NCBI GenBank assembly: GCA_030433805.1
Contig: JARUXA010000022.1
Coordinates: forward strand, 1 to 59,911
DNA length: 59,911 bases
Direction of reading: 5' to 3'
Origin: Sphingomonas sp. PsM26
GTDB lineage: Bacteria > Pseudomonadota > Alphaproteobacteria > Sphingomonadales > Sphingomonadaceae
The notes beneath the pieces were generated by a model, which had not been told where the DNA came from, ran no database searches, and saw only the letters and a list, made by a program, of their open reading frames with translations. A program made the position numbers and the translations under genes. Below, in pieces: positions 44,789 through 53,505 of the stretch (within the stretch, counting starts at the first letter, position 1; each line of letters opens with the position of its first letter).

Positions 44789-45313
44789 GTGGGAAGTCGG
44801 GGCGCGATCATCATGAGCTTCTTTGGAGCCGTGTTTCTCGCGTTGGCGCTTGCTTGGCAGTGGCAAGTTTCGGGGCCGGCACTGATCCTGCCATTCTTAG
44901 TTTTCGCGTTTATCGGCGCGGCTGCGCTCCACGTGCTTCGCCAACTTGGGGGTGGCAACGTTCTGTCCAGCAGGGCGAGACGCACCTTGTTATGGGCCAG
45001 CACCGGCGAAGGCATTGGCATTTTCATCGCCATCAACATCGTTATGAACCTACACCGACCGGAGTGGCGCCTACCGGCAATGGCCCTCGTTGTCGGGTTG
45101 CACTTCCTACCGATCGCGTATGGCGCCGGTTTTAGGACCTTTTATGTTCTCGGGGCTGCGCTGATCGCAGTCGCCTTGGCTGGTTTTGCATTACCAACGC
45201 CTTTTGCCGGAGAGCTTGCCGGCATAGCAGCCGCGACGTGTCTCTGGATCACGTCAGTCACCGCGGTGCTTCGTGACAGGAGGATGGTCCCGGGCAGGCC
45301 GTTGACGGTGTAA
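44789..45313 (+). CDS. membrane protein, unknown function
   Basis: 174 aa, GTG start with GAGGGG upstream. Six hydrophobic segments (for example SFFGAVFLALALAWQW, ALILPFLVFAFIGAAAL and WRLPAMALVVGLHFLPIAYG). I do not recognise motifs for transport or catalysis. Convergent with the 231-aa membrane protein, with a 53-bp repeat in the gap. Confidence 0.75.
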   Translation: MGSRGAIIMSFFGAVFLALALAWQWQVSGPALILPFLVFAFIGAAALHVLRQLGGGNVLSSRARRTLLWASTGEGIGIFIAINIVMNLHRPEWRLPAMALVVGLHFLPIAYGAGFRTFYVLGAALIAVALAGFALPTPFAGELAGIAAATCLWITSVTAVLRDRRMVPGRPLTV

Positions 45314-45359
45314 CAGTCTGGCAGTTCCGGTCATCACCACACGATCTACTGCTGTTCTC

Positions 45360-45411
45360 TGTCGCACAAGACGGACATTCGACACGTTCGGTAGTCAGCG
45401 CTTCCGCGACA
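45360..45411 (+). repeat. 53-bp intergenic repeat, copy E (52 bp)
   Basis: Starts TGTCGCACAAGACGGACATT, core TTCGACACGTTCGG, ends TTCCGCGACA. One base shorter than the others. Lies between two convergent membrane-protein genes. Confidence 0.65.
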
Positions 45412-45417
45412 AGGCAG

Positions 45418-46113
45418 TCAGCGAACTGGCACAGGTGGCAAGCTTTTGCTGAGATGCGCCCGCCGCTGCGCGCGGCGCCGGTACCAGATGGTCCAGAGCC
45501 CGAGCGCGCCCATGGAGCCGTAACCAACGAATGGGCTGACCATCATGTAGTCGTGGATGCTAAGTGCGAACACGAGCACGCAGGCGAGGGCTGACGAAGC
45601 GAGCAGGCCAATGCCCCAGACCAAAGTCATGATCGTCATGACGCGTCGGAAATGCGGCATGTCCCGCTTTGCCTCGAACGCGGCGACCTCATCGGGCGAC
45701 TTGCGGGCCAGACCGGCACGGGCGAGCTGATAGATCAGCGGCCTGCGAACCGCGGCCGAACCGAGAAACACCAGCCCGATCAGCGCCGACACGAGGTTCT
45801 CGCGCAGTTGGAGGAAACGGGCAGACCCGCCCCCTAGCATAGCAAGCAGCGACAGGGCGATGCCGGCCAGAACCAAGGCGGACAGGGCATCGACGCGGCG
45901 CCGGCGGACAAACTCAGTCAGGGACCACAGGAGAGGCGGGAGCGAGGACGCCATCAGTGCAACTACGTCACCCGAATGTGGCGCGACTCGGTCGTAGATT
46001 AGGATCGGCAGCCCGAAGTTGATTCCGGCCTCGATGGCGAGGAAGCCGACACGGCTACCCAGCTGATGGTTCATTGCGGTGCTGTCCTTCATTTCCGTGA
46101 CGATCGCGTTCAC
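45418..46113 (-). CDS. VC0807-like membrane protein downstream of carotenoid oxygenase
   Basis: 231 aa. GTG start overlaps the oxygenase stop (GTGA), so the two are coupled. Six helices in three pairs; segments such as INFGLPILIYD, LPPLLWSLTEFVRRRRVDA and LRENLVSALIGLVFLGSAAV are typical of the VC0807 family, whose function is unknown. It could carry or retain the oxygenase product, but that is only a guess from the coupling. Confidence 0.8.
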   Translation of the reverse strand: MNAIVTEMKDSTAMNHQLGSRVGFLAIEAGINFGLPILIYDRVAPHSGDVVALMASSLPPLLWSLTEFVRRRRVDALSALVLAGIALSLLAMLGGGSARFLQLRENLVSALIGLVFLGSAAVRRPLIYQLARAGLARKSPDEVAAFEAKRDMPHFRRVMTIMTLVWGIGLLASSALACVLVFALSIHDYMMVSPFVGYGSMGALGLWTIWYRRRAQRRAHLSKSLPPVPVR

Positions 46114-47507
46114 TGTGCCCCTCCCCCATTGATCCAGTTGCCGTGAAAGCCAGGTGGTATGCGGTGGGGCAAGCGCACCGTTGCGACCGGGCTTCCTTCG
46201 AAGTTGGCTGCGTTGAGGATCACCAGCTCGGTGGTGTCGCTCGCCTCATCGATGACGAAGCCGATCAGCCACCCCTCATCCTCGCCCGCATCCGCGTGCG
46301 CTGGTACAAAGACGAACTCGCCCGGATGGCAGCCAGCACCGAAGTCGTGAGCCTGCCGAGTGCCTTCGACAAGATCATGCTTGTAGAGGCGTCCGGCGCT
46401 CTGGAAGCGCAGATCGGCCTGCACAGCCATGGTGTAGGCATAGCGATAGGCGTGGCCGAACCGGCGCTCGTCGATGCGCGGAAACTCCTGCGGGGCAGCG
46501 TCAATGGTTCGGATTGTCGTTGTGCCGCTGGCCGGATCGAACGTCCAGCGTTCCAGCCCGCGCGAGGTCGCGTCCGGCCCACCAGGGGCGCCGGCGAACA
46601 TTGTCGGATAGGCGCACACGTCGAGCACTACCCGGCCGTCCGGCAGGTCATGGGCGTTGGCGACGTGGAAGACGTAAGCCGGATCGACGTCGCACCAGAT
46701 AATCGCGCGCTGGCCCCCGCCCCGCGGCATCAATCCTACGCGGGCACGGTGCGCCGGGTTCCAGGCATAGGGGAGCGGCTGGCCGGCTAGGTGTGTCGCC
46801 AGCGAGAATGTCACCGGTAGGTCGAGGATGACGACATAGCGCGCGGTGATCGCGCAATCGTGGATCATCGGGCCGTGCTCGACCGCGATCGGCTCATCGC
46901 GGATTACCTTTCCCAAGGAATTGAGGACGACATGGCGGATCGCGTTGGGGCGGCGCCCTTCATAGCAGATGCCGTGATACTCGCCGGTTAGCGGGTCACG
47001 GTGCGGATGCGCCGTGAACGACCCGACGAGCGAGCCGCCGAAATCGTCATAGCGTTGGACCTCCAGCGTGTCGGACAGCTCGACCGGGTAGCTGCCACCT
47101 TCGACCAGCGCGAAGGTGCGGCCGGCGAGGTCGACGACGTTGGTGTTCACCGTGTCGATCGGACCATGGCGCGGTCCCGGTGCCGGCGTCGTGCCGCGAG
47201 CAGCGGCGTTGGCCTGTGACGCAATCCAGCGGTTGCGATACCAGTGTGCCTTGCCGTCGCTGAGCGCCAGACCGTGCACCATGCCGTCGCCGGTGAACCA
47301 GTGGTAGCTGGCGGGATCGGCATTCACCGGGTTCGGGCCGATCCGCAAGTAGCGACCGCTGAGCGCCTGCGGGATCGTACCGCGCACCTCTAGCTGCGTC
47401 AGCGTCAGCTCCGCCTCCATGGGACGATGAATACCGGACAGGAAGCGAGTGGCCGGACCTGCTTGGCCACACTCTTCATCATCGATCCGCGCCAGAACGC
47501 TAGCCAT
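46110..47507 (-). CDS. carotenoid cleavage oxygenase family protein
   Basis: 465 aa of the RPE65/carotenoid oxygenase family, a seven-bladed propeller with Fe(II) held by four His. The likely ligands are in FTAHPHRDP, MIHDCAIT, FHVANAHD and the C-terminal FHGNW. Start at 47507 (MASVLARIDDEE) is preceded by GGAGG. The family cleaves double bonds in carotenoids or in lignin-derived stilbenes; the latter is frequent in sphingomonads. Substrate cannot be assigned. Divergent from a TetR regulator over a 54-bp gap. Confidence 0.92.
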   Translation of the reverse strand: MASVLARIDDEECGQAGPATRFLSGIHRPMEAELTLTQLEVRGTIPQALSGRYLRIGPNPVNADPASYHWFTGDGMVHGLALSDGKAHWYRNRWIASQANAAARGTTPAPGPRHGPIDTVNTNVVDLAGRTFALVEGGSYPVELSDTLEVQRYDDFGGSLVGSFTAHPHRDPLTGEYHGICYEGRRPNAIRHVVLNSLGKVIRDEPIAVEHGPMIHDCAITARYVVILDLPVTFSLATHLAGQPLPYAWNPAHRARVGLMPRGGGQRAIIWCDVDPAYVFHVANAHDLPDGRVVLDVCAYPTMFAGAPGGPDATSRGLERWTFDPASGTTTIRTIDAAPQEFPRIDERRFGHAYRYAYTMAVQADLRFQSAGRLYKHDLVEGTRQAHDFGAGCHPGEFVFVPAHADAGEDEGWLIGFVIDEASDTTELVILNAANFEGSPVATVRLPHRIPPGFHGNWINGGGAQ

Positions 47508-47520
47508 GTCCGCCTCCAAT

Positions 47521-47561
47521 GTTTACACCGTGAGCATAGGCGAAAAGGTAACGGTGTCAAC
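47521..47561. promoter_or_regulatory. operator candidate for the TetR regulator
   Basis: GTTTACACCGT (47521-47531) and ACGGTGTCAAC (47551-47561) form an inverted repeat with 10 of 11 matching positions and a 19-base spacer. It fills almost the whole gap between the oxygenase and tetR-type genes, so one protein could cover both promoters. Confidence 0.6.
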
Positions 47562-48098
47562 ATGGAAAAGCGCTATCATCATGGCGACCTACGCGCGGCC
47601 TTGCTGGAGGTAGGATTACGGCTTCTGGCCGAGCGCGACGTCGAAGGCGTGTCGCTACGCGAGATGGCTCGCGAGGTCGGGGTCAGCGCAACCTCGGTCT
47701 ATCGCCACTTCCCCGACAAGGCCGCGCTGATGCGGGCACTCGCTCGTGAGGGGCTGGATCGGCTCGCCAACGCGCAGCAAGATGCCGCCAGCGGCAAAGA
47801 AGGCGCTGCGACGTTTGCAGCAACCGGCCGGGCCTATGTGCGGTTCGCGCTCGCCAACCCGGCCCTCTTCCGCCTAATCTTCACCACGTCCGCGCAGCTA
47901 CAGGCGACGGGCGAGGTTAAAGCGTTGCGGATGCTGCGGATCAACGCAGCAGAAGCGCTGCCGAGCGGCGTAGCGGCCGACGAAGCCGAGACAAGCGCGC
48001 TACGGGCATGGTCACTCGTTCACGGCCTCGCCATGCTGATGCTCGATGGCCAGCTACCGGCTGACGACCGTCTTATTGGAGCCCTCATCAAGGAGTAG
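47562..48098 (+). CDS. TetR/AcrR family transcriptional regulator
   Basis: 178 aa. N-terminal HTH at residues 5-55 (HHGDLRAALLEVGLRLLAE, LREMAREVGVSATSVYRHFP). The ligand domain has the TetR_C WHG-type ending (ALRAWSLVHGLAMLML). The start at 47562 directly follows the operator. Expected to repress itself and the divergent carotenoid oxygenase operon. Confidence 0.92.
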   Translation: MEKRYHHGDLRAALLEVGLRLLAERDVEGVSLREMAREVGVSATSVYRHFPDKAALMRALAREGLDRLANAQQDAASGKEGAATFAATGRAYVRFALANPALFRLIFTTSAQLQATGEVKALRMLRINAAEALPSGVAADEAETSALRAWSLVHGLAMLMLDGQLPADDRLIGALIKE

Positions 48099-48132
48099 GA
48101 GCAATACCGTTCCGCTCCATGTGGCAGCAGTC

Positions 48133-48185
48133 TGTCGCATAACCGACGACATTCGAGACGTTCGAAAGTCAGCACATTTACGACA
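48133..48185 (+). repeat. 53-bp intergenic repeat, copy D
   Basis: Starts TGTCGCATAACCGACGACAT, core TTCGAGACGTTCGAA (perfect 5-bp arms), ends TTTACGACA. Outer TGTCG/CGACA also pair. Sits between the convergent TetR and CPBP genes. Confidence 0.72.
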
Positions 48186-48240
48186 AAAGGCCGCGGTGCG
48201 AAGCAGCCGGAAGGCTGGCACAACACCAGCGCTGCCGTTT

Positions 48241-49002
48241 TCACGCCGCCAGGAAAGCCCATCGCGGCGGCCTGCGCGCGATGATCCAGTCCGCAATCGC
48301 GGGCCGAATAAAGAAGGCCAGTACGTCGATCACCGCGTGCGCGACCATGACCCGCAGTAAGGACCCATGGTGTAGGTAGTAGAATGTCAGCAATGCACCG
48401 GCGGCCATGGTGGCGAGAACGCCCTTCCAGCCATAGTGCGCATGCGCCAGCCCGAAGCACAGCATCGACACGGCCAGTGACGTCGCCAGCGAGCCGGTAA
48501 GATGGAGGAGGAGCAGCGGCAGCGCGAGGCGGGAGAACAGTTCTTCGCTGAACCCAGCGTTGAGGCTCAGCAGCAGAGCGAGCACGGCTTCGCGCCGGTT
48601 GCCGGGGATCAATGCTGCATCGGGACCGGGCCGCGGGGAGAGCGCCACCTTTAAGCGACGCCACTGGATCGCGACCGACACTGCAATCCCGGCCGAGAGG
48701 CCCACAACCATGGGCAGCCAATGGTCGCCGGACGGATGACCTCGCGACTGTAACACGCGGTTCGCAGGCAAGAATGCGTGAGGAAAAGCCCTGAAGGGTG
48801 AGAGTGCGTCTACCAGCCAGAGGCTGACCACGCTTGCGCCCACCAGAACGGCGAAGCTCTCGACAAGCCATCGACGGTAGAAATGCTGCCGGTCGATCGT
48901 GCCGGACAGGACCTCGAACTGGGCATAGGCCGCGACATCGCGCCGCACCCACCATGTACCGCCCGCGGCCATTACGGCCGTCCACCCCCACAACAGCACC
49001 AT
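48241..49002 (-). CDS. CPBP family intramembrane metalloprotease
   Basis: 253 aa with about seven helices. Start at 49002 (MVLLWGWTAVMAAGG) has GGAGAA upstream; longer frames would run through the operator region. CPBP (CAAX protease/bacteriocin-processing) motifs: EELFSRL (Glu-Glu...Arg), FGLAHAHYGWKG (His) and HAVIDVLAF (His/Asp). In Gram-positives such proteins often give bacteriocin immunity; roles in alphaproteobacteria are unclear. Divergent from a membrane protein/HTH pair. Confidence 0.9.
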   Translation of the reverse strand: MVLLWGWTAVMAAGGTWWVRRDVAAYAQFEVLSGTIDRQHFYRRWLVESFAVLVGASVVSLWLVDALSPFRAFPHAFLPANRVLQSRGHPSGDHWLPMVVGLSAGIAVSVAIQWRRLKVALSPRPGPDAALIPGNRREAVLALLLSLNAGFSEELFSRLALPLLLLHLTGSLATSLAVSMLCFGLAHAHYGWKGVLATMAAGALLTFYYLHHGSLLRVMVAHAVIDVLAFFIRPAIADWIIARRPPRWAFLAA

Positions 49003-49020
49003 GTCACTTCTCCAGCCTAT

Positions 49021-49086
49021 GTTTCCATATTGGAAAGTGAAGATTGCTTTCCATGTAGTCAAGTCGTAAGTTGCCGACCTGGAAAG
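49021..49086. promoter_or_regulatory. TTTCCA/TGGAAA operator cluster
   Basis: A perfect palindrome TTTCCATATTGGAAA (49022-49036), followed by CTTTCCA (49047-49053) and TGGAAAG (49080-49086). The boxes lie between the CPBP gene and the membrane-protein/HTH operon, so both promoters could be controlled from here. Confidence 0.55.
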
Positions 49087-49112
49087 AGTACGGTGATGTT
49101 GGGAAATTGGAT

Positions 49113-49565
49113 ATGGACGAACAGGAGGCGGCGCGGTCACTGGGCATGATGCGGGCGACGCGCGGCGTGTTGGCCGCGCGGACTAGGTGGTCGCTTGCTC
49201 GGCATGCCGCAGTCGGAGTGCTGTTAGGCGGGCTGATCGCAGGCTATGCACTGCCCGGTTCCTGGCCGGTGGTAGTGGTCGTGGTTTGTCTAGCCGCCGC
49301 TGTTGCGATCGTCGCGCGGGACCGGTCGCGCGACGGGTTCTTCGTCAACGGCTATCGGCCAGGGCGCACACGGCGAATTACGTTCGTGCTCGTGGCGATC
49401 GCGTTTGCCGGGCTGGTGAGCGCCATTGCCCTGAAGGAGCGATACGGCCTGGATTGGGCGCCGGTGGTGATCGGGATCGTACTGGCCATCGTTGCCACGA
49501 TCGTGAGTGTCTTATGGGAGCGCGTGTACCGGCAGGAACTGGAGGAACTAGGTCGTGAGCGTTGA
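49113..49565 (+). CDS. membrane protein paired with winged-helix regulator
   Basis: 150 aa. After a short soluble head (MDEQEAARSLGMMRATRG) come four hydrophobic segments in two pairs (HAAVGVLLGGLIAGYAL, SWPVVVVVVCLAAAVAIV and two more), ending in a charged tail RVYRQELEELGRER. It overlaps the HTH gene by 11 bp. This pairing of a small four-helix protein with a winged-helix regulator recalls anti-regulator or immunity-type modules; unproven. Confidence 0.78.
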   Translation: MDEQEAARSLGMMRATRGVLAARTRWSLARHAAVGVLLGGLIAGYALPGSWPVVVVVVCLAAAVAIVARDRSRDGFFVNGYRPGRTRRITFVLVAIAFAGLVSAIALKERYGLDWAPVVIGIVLAIVATIVSVLWERVYRQELEELGRER

Positions 49566-49857
49566 ACGGCTTGATCCCTTGATCCATCCGCCGGCTCGGC
49601 TTCAGCTCATGGCACTGCTGGCGGATGTCAGCGAGATGGAGTTCGCGACCGCGAGAGAGATTTTGGGCGTGAGCGACTCCGTTCTGTCCAAGCACCTCGC
49701 TCAGCTCGGCGATGGCGGGTACGTCCAGCTACGCAAGGCGACGATCAACACCCGCCAGAGGACCTGGATCGTCGCGACGGCAGCAGGACGATCCGCCTTC
49801 AAGGGTCACGTCGCCGCGCTCCAGGCACTTGCGTCGGGAAGAGCGCCTCTCGCATGA
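49555..49857 (+). CDS. winged-helix transcriptional regulator
   Basis: 100 aa, GTG start inside the end of the previous gene. ArsR/MarR-like wHTH throughout: LDPLIHPPARLQLMALL, FATAREILGVSDSVLSKHL and a wing TINTRQRTWIVATAAGR. No metal-binding Cys pair. Best candidate to bind the TTTCCA boxes upstream of its own operon. Confidence 0.85.
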   Translation: MSVERLDPLIHPPARLQLMALLADVSEMEFATAREILGVSDSVLSKHLAQLGDGGYVQLRKATINTRQRTWIVATAAGRSAFKGHVAALQALASGRAPLA

Positions 49858-50114
49858 GGCAAGTGGATTCATAGTCCAGCAATCATTTCCAAGAGACCAA
49901 CTGCCGCCTGCCCTCTCTAATCGCTCGGTAATCACCACAGTGTCGCGAAAGCCGGGACAAATGCGACGCAGATTTGCGAAAAGTGGCATAGGGGTTGTCA
50001 GAAAGTATCCACTCGGCGCAGCTGGGCGATCCCAAAGCAGGCGCTTGTTAATGTCGGCGCGGCGCTTGCACAGAAGCGATGAACCCGCGCATGCTTTGCG
50101 TGCCTATGTTCATT

Positions 50115-51245
50115 ATGATTCATTTTCCATTCGTGGATCTGCGCGGCATTGACGAGAGCCGCCTGGGCCGCTCGCCGCGGCCTGACTGGCGCTCCGACGA
50201 TCCGGGCCAGTGCTTCGTCCGCGGTTTCGGCGGCATGTCTGCGCGTAACGCTAAGGCCTTTGGTCTTGTAGGCGAGCGCGCGTATGTCGAGTTTGAGCAC
50301 GCGCTCGCCTTTCCGGTGCTAGGCGTACATCGGCAGGAGGGCTGGTCGCATGGTGTCCCATTGCGCGTCTGGTTCCGCCGCCTCTACTTTGATGGCGACA
50401 TCGCCGGCCGCTTCGAGATCGGCTTCAACACGGACGCGAAACACGAAACCGAGATAACCACTGGCTACTGGCCGCCTTACGACTTGTCGTCCTTGGCGCG
50501 TTCGGTGTGCGACATTTCGGTGGAGGTCCGCTCCAGCGACGGCTCTGTCGTGGCGTCATCCCTCGAACGCTGCGGGGAAGCTCTAGGGCTTGCTTACCTA
50601 GTCGCGACTACGCTCAACTCGGAACGTGCGAACCATCCAGCAGCCGAAATTATGGGCTCCGCTTTTAACGTGGGATCGCCGGCGGTGCACGTGCGCGCGA
50701 GATCCGGCACGCCGCTAGCGCTGCCTGCCGATCGCCGAGACGTCGTAGAGAGCGGCGACAGCGACCACATGTTCCTGACTTCTGTCGCAAAGGCGCAGCG
50801 TCGGAACACCATGACCGTGCAGGTTTCGTGCGCGACGGGCGCAGAGACTGCCGAGGAGCGGGCACGGCGGGTGCTGTTCACCCATCTCAACTCTGTGCTG
50901 CACGCGAGTGACTTCCTAGCGGCCACTATGGACGCGAGGACCATCGCCCGCCACCGGCTTGGGCTCAAGGAGTTAACGTCCCGCGCTATTGAGCGGTTTG
51001 GCAAGCTGGCGGTGACGGCACCGAAGACGGATGACGATGATGCGTTCGCTAAGGCGTTGCGCTTGTTTTCTGACGAACACGCCGGGCGCGTGGATGGGAT
51101 TGTCGCCAAGCTAGATGCGCTTGCCAAGGATGCAGCGGCACCAGGAAGACTTGAGCGGATCGGAGGGTGGAGCAAGGGCTGGACTGAGTTCTTCGCCGAT
51201 TCCGCCATCAAAGCCTCCGTAAAGGCGTTGATGGCGGCGAAATAA
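50115..51245 (+). CDS. orphan hypothetical protein, 376 aa
   Basis: I prefer MIHFPFVDLRGIDES at 50115 as the start; in-frame ATGs at 50079, 50091 and 50106 are alternatives, and none has a good ribosome site. The N-terminal 150 residues look beta-rich with conserved-looking FVRGFGGMSAR and VWFRRLYFDGDIAGRFEIGF. The middle has ERCGEALGLAYLVATTLNSE; the last 100 residues are helical (EERARRVLFTHLNSVLHASD, DDDDAFAKALRLFSDEHAGR). No enzyme motif, signal peptide or membrane span found. It stands alone, more than 250 bp from neighbours. Confidence 0.72.
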   Translation: MIHFPFVDLRGIDESRLGRSPRPDWRSDDPGQCFVRGFGGMSARNAKAFGLVGERAYVEFEHALAFPVLGVHRQEGWSHGVPLRVWFRRLYFDGDIAGRFEIGFNTDAKHETEITTGYWPPYDLSSLARSVCDISVEVRSSDGSVVASSLERCGEALGLAYLVATTLNSERANHPAAEIMGSAFNVGSPAVHVRARSGTPLALPADRRDVVESGDSDHMFLTSVAKAQRRNTMTVQVSCATGAETAEERARRVLFTHLNSVLHASDFLAATMDARTIARHRLGLKELTSRAIERFGKLAVTAPKTDDDDAFAKALRLFSDEHAGRVDGIVAKLDALAKDAAAPGRLERIGGWSKGWTEFFADSAIKASVKALMAAK

Positions 51246-51596
51246 GGTTGGGCAGCACCGAATGCTCAGCCCGTCTAGCTCGGGTAGGGCCTATGCCCCT
51301 AAACTCGTGCCTATCGTATACAACGACGGACACCCTGACGCAAGCTTCGCGTCGTAGCTGGGAGAAGGTGAGAGGCTGTTCGGCATCGTACGGTAGGCAC
51401 AGCCTTTGAGGCGCATCAATTGAGTGGCGGTTCCCTGACATGGATTGCTTACGATCGGGCAAGACCGGTGATTGTCACAAAACACGTTTTGGGAATGGCT
51501 CACACCTAGAGGGAGGTGCAACTGTTCCACGTTTGCCCTGCCGCCTCGCTGAACCTTCCCAATCGGGAAAGCCGACCTAAAATACGGCAGCGTGGA
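51246..51596. other. gene-free stretch
   Basis: 351 bp between the orphan gene and the convergent P-loop kinase gene. I see no repeat, terminator stem or plausible small gene. Confidence 0.5.
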
Positions 51597-52205
51597 TTAT
51601 TTTGACTGTGCCAGGCGTGCGATCATTGAATCGAAGGCTGCAAGGTCATGGCGTTGCCCAGCCGGCTTCCCGACAGGCAGATTAGCCGGCAGACCGAATT
51701 GGACGCGGGCGGGCAGCACCACGTCGAGCACTGTGTACCATTCCAGTAGTGCGGGACGCAGCCGCGCATGGAGATCAAAATTGCGCCTGCGCCGCCTTGC
51801 GTCGCTCATCGCCTGTCGCCGTGCCGTCTCCACATCGGTATCTGCGACAAGATAGCGGTCAGCGAAGCCAATCCGGCCATCGGCGATCGTTTTGCGGGTT
51901 GCTGCGAGTTCGAGCGACCAGTCGCGTTCGGACGCCTCACCGATCCGCCATAGGCACCAGACATAATGCAGCTTGAGAGGGTCGGTGTCGCACAGGGCAT
52001 AGCCGGTCGCACGTTCCAGGGCCAAGGCCGCCTGCCATCGATCGATGTTGCGTTCCGCCCAAAATGCAGCTGCGCCTGTTGGATCGGCGACACGATCGGG
52101 CGCTCGGGCAATTCTGCCGTTCTTTGGAACGACATGCGAACCGCCATGCCGGGCGCACCAGGTGCTTTTACCGCTCGCGCTGATACCTTCTACGACAACG
52201 ATCAT
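51597..52205 (-). CDS. P-loop kinase-like ATPase
   Basis: 202 aa. Walker A EGISASGKST at residues 7-16, then Asp-Arg in FADRYLVADTDVETARR, which resembles the DR(S/Y) motif of deoxynucleoside and thymidylate kinases, and a basic lid-like stretch RRQAMSDARRRRRNFD. Small-molecule phosphorylation is likely, but the substrate is unknown. Single gene. Confidence 0.8.
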   Translation of the reverse strand: MIVVVEGISASGKSTWCARHGGSHVVPKNGRIARAPDRVADPTGAAAFWAERNIDRWQAALALERATGYALCDTDPLKLHYVWCLWRIGEASERDWSLELAATRKTIADGRIGFADRYLVADTDVETARRQAMSDARRRRRNFDLHARLRPALLEWYTVLDVVLPARVQFGLPANLPVGKPAGQRHDLAAFDSMIARLAQSK

Positions 52206-52536
52206 GACAGCATCCTATCACCGGATGCGGCGACCCCCGTTCGCCTGCGCGAACGACCGGATGCTGGTCTGGCGCAGCGTCGCCCGTGCTTATACGCCGC
52301 CTTTACCAGCGAACGCCAGCGTCGCTATCTTCTCAGAACAGCCTTTCTGACCCCAGATTTGAGAGCGTCTCTGCCGTTCTCTTTTCCCGATCCGTCAGAG
52401 AAGGTGATCAAGCAGAGTGCCTTATGCCCTGCATTTCATTGATTTCCATTCTAGTGTGCCGAGGCGATCTTGCATGCGCAAGGGTCGCTTTGCCCTTGCG
52501 ATCGCTTACCGGCACCGGGGATAGCCAGCAGGTAGC
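52206..52536. other. gene-free stretch
   Basis: 331 bp between two minus-strand genes. Short frames only; no clear promoter, repeat or terminator noticed. Confidence 0.45.
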
Positions 52537-53505
52537 TCAGCTGCTGCCAGGTAGCAGAATAATCTTTCCGGCGAAATTTCGATCCTCGATCAGCCGGTGT
52601 GCCGCCGCCCCGTCGCGCAGGGGTAAAGCGGTGATCGCCGGCGCAGTGATTGTGCCCGCGCGCCACGCGGCGAACAGCCGATCGGTACGGCTCTGCCTGC
52701 TTTCAGCCCCGTTCAGATAGGTCCACAAATCGCCCCCGACGACACCCTTCGATTCCTCCATCAGCAGTAAAGGGTCGACCAGAGGCGGTGGCCCTCCCGC
52801 CTTGCCGAACACTACCACGTGCCCGCCGGGGCGCAGTGCGGCAATGCTATCGAGGACGGTCGTCCCAATCGAGTCGTAGACCACGTCAACGCCTGTTGCT
52901 GTTGCCTGTCGGACCTGTGACACCCAGTCGCCATAGTCATAAACACCGACCGCGCCATTCGCCCGCGCCTGCGCCCTTTTGGCGGGCGTCGATGCCAGGG
53001 CGTGCACCTCCACGCCCAGCGCTCGCGCTACCTGGATTAGCAAGCGCCCGACGCCACCTGCCGCAGCTTGCACGAGAATGCGGTCCCCCGCACGTAACCG
53101 GCCGCTGCTTTCGACGAGATATTGAGCTGTCAGTCCCTGAAGCAGCAATGCCGCAGCGGTACAGTCGTCGACATCATCAGGAAGCGCTATCAGTCGGTCA
53201 GTGGGGGCGAGGACTAGCTCGGCGTGCGCACGCGCCACGTCCATGAAGCCAACCCGCTGCCCTATCTGCCAGCTGTTTACCCCAGCACCGACGGAGACGA
53301 CGCGCCCCGCGCCCTCGTAACCGCCGATCCATGGCGCCTCACCGTCCAGCACATAATCACCCCGCCGGCGATAAACGTCAGCGAAGTTCAGTCCGACCGC
53401 GGTCGTCTTAACTAGCACCGAGCCCGCACCAGCCACGGGGTCGGGTAGCACGCTATAGCCAAGCACATCTGCCTCACCAAAGCGATCAAAGGAAAGTGCC
53501 TTCAT
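52537..53505 (-). CDS. NADPH:quinone oxidoreductase family protein
   Basis: 322-aa zinc-independent MDR enzyme. NFADVYRRRGDYVL and the GYEGAGRVVSVG segment in the GroES domain, the nucleotide motif AAAGGVGRLLIQVAR near 150, and the C-terminal NFAGKIILLPGS match quinone oxidoreductase 1. It reduces quinones or alpha,beta-unsaturated carbonyls. Divergent from a LysR gene that probably controls it, 124 bp apart. Confidence 0.9.
   Translation of the reverse strand: MKALSFDRFGEADVLGYSVLPDPVAGAGSVLVKTTAVGLNFADVYRRRGDYVLDGEAPWIGGYEGAGRVVSVGAGVNSWQIGQRVGFMDVARAHAELVLAPTDRLIALPDDVDDCTAAALLLQGLTAQYLVESSGRLRAGDRILVQAAAGGVGRLLIQVARALGVEVHALASTPAKRAQARANGAVGVYDYGDWVSQVRQATATGVDVVYDSIGTTVLDSIAALRPGGHVVVFGKAGGPPPLVDPLLLMEESKGVVGGDLWTYLNGAESRQSRTDRLFAAWRAGTITAPAITALPLRDGAAAHRLIEDRNFAGKIILLPGSS

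Noticed and set aside
48020..48991. 323-codon minus-strand frame over the TetR end and CPBP gene
   Set aside because: Runs through a 53-bp repeat and in a different frame from the clear CPBP protease; shadow frame.
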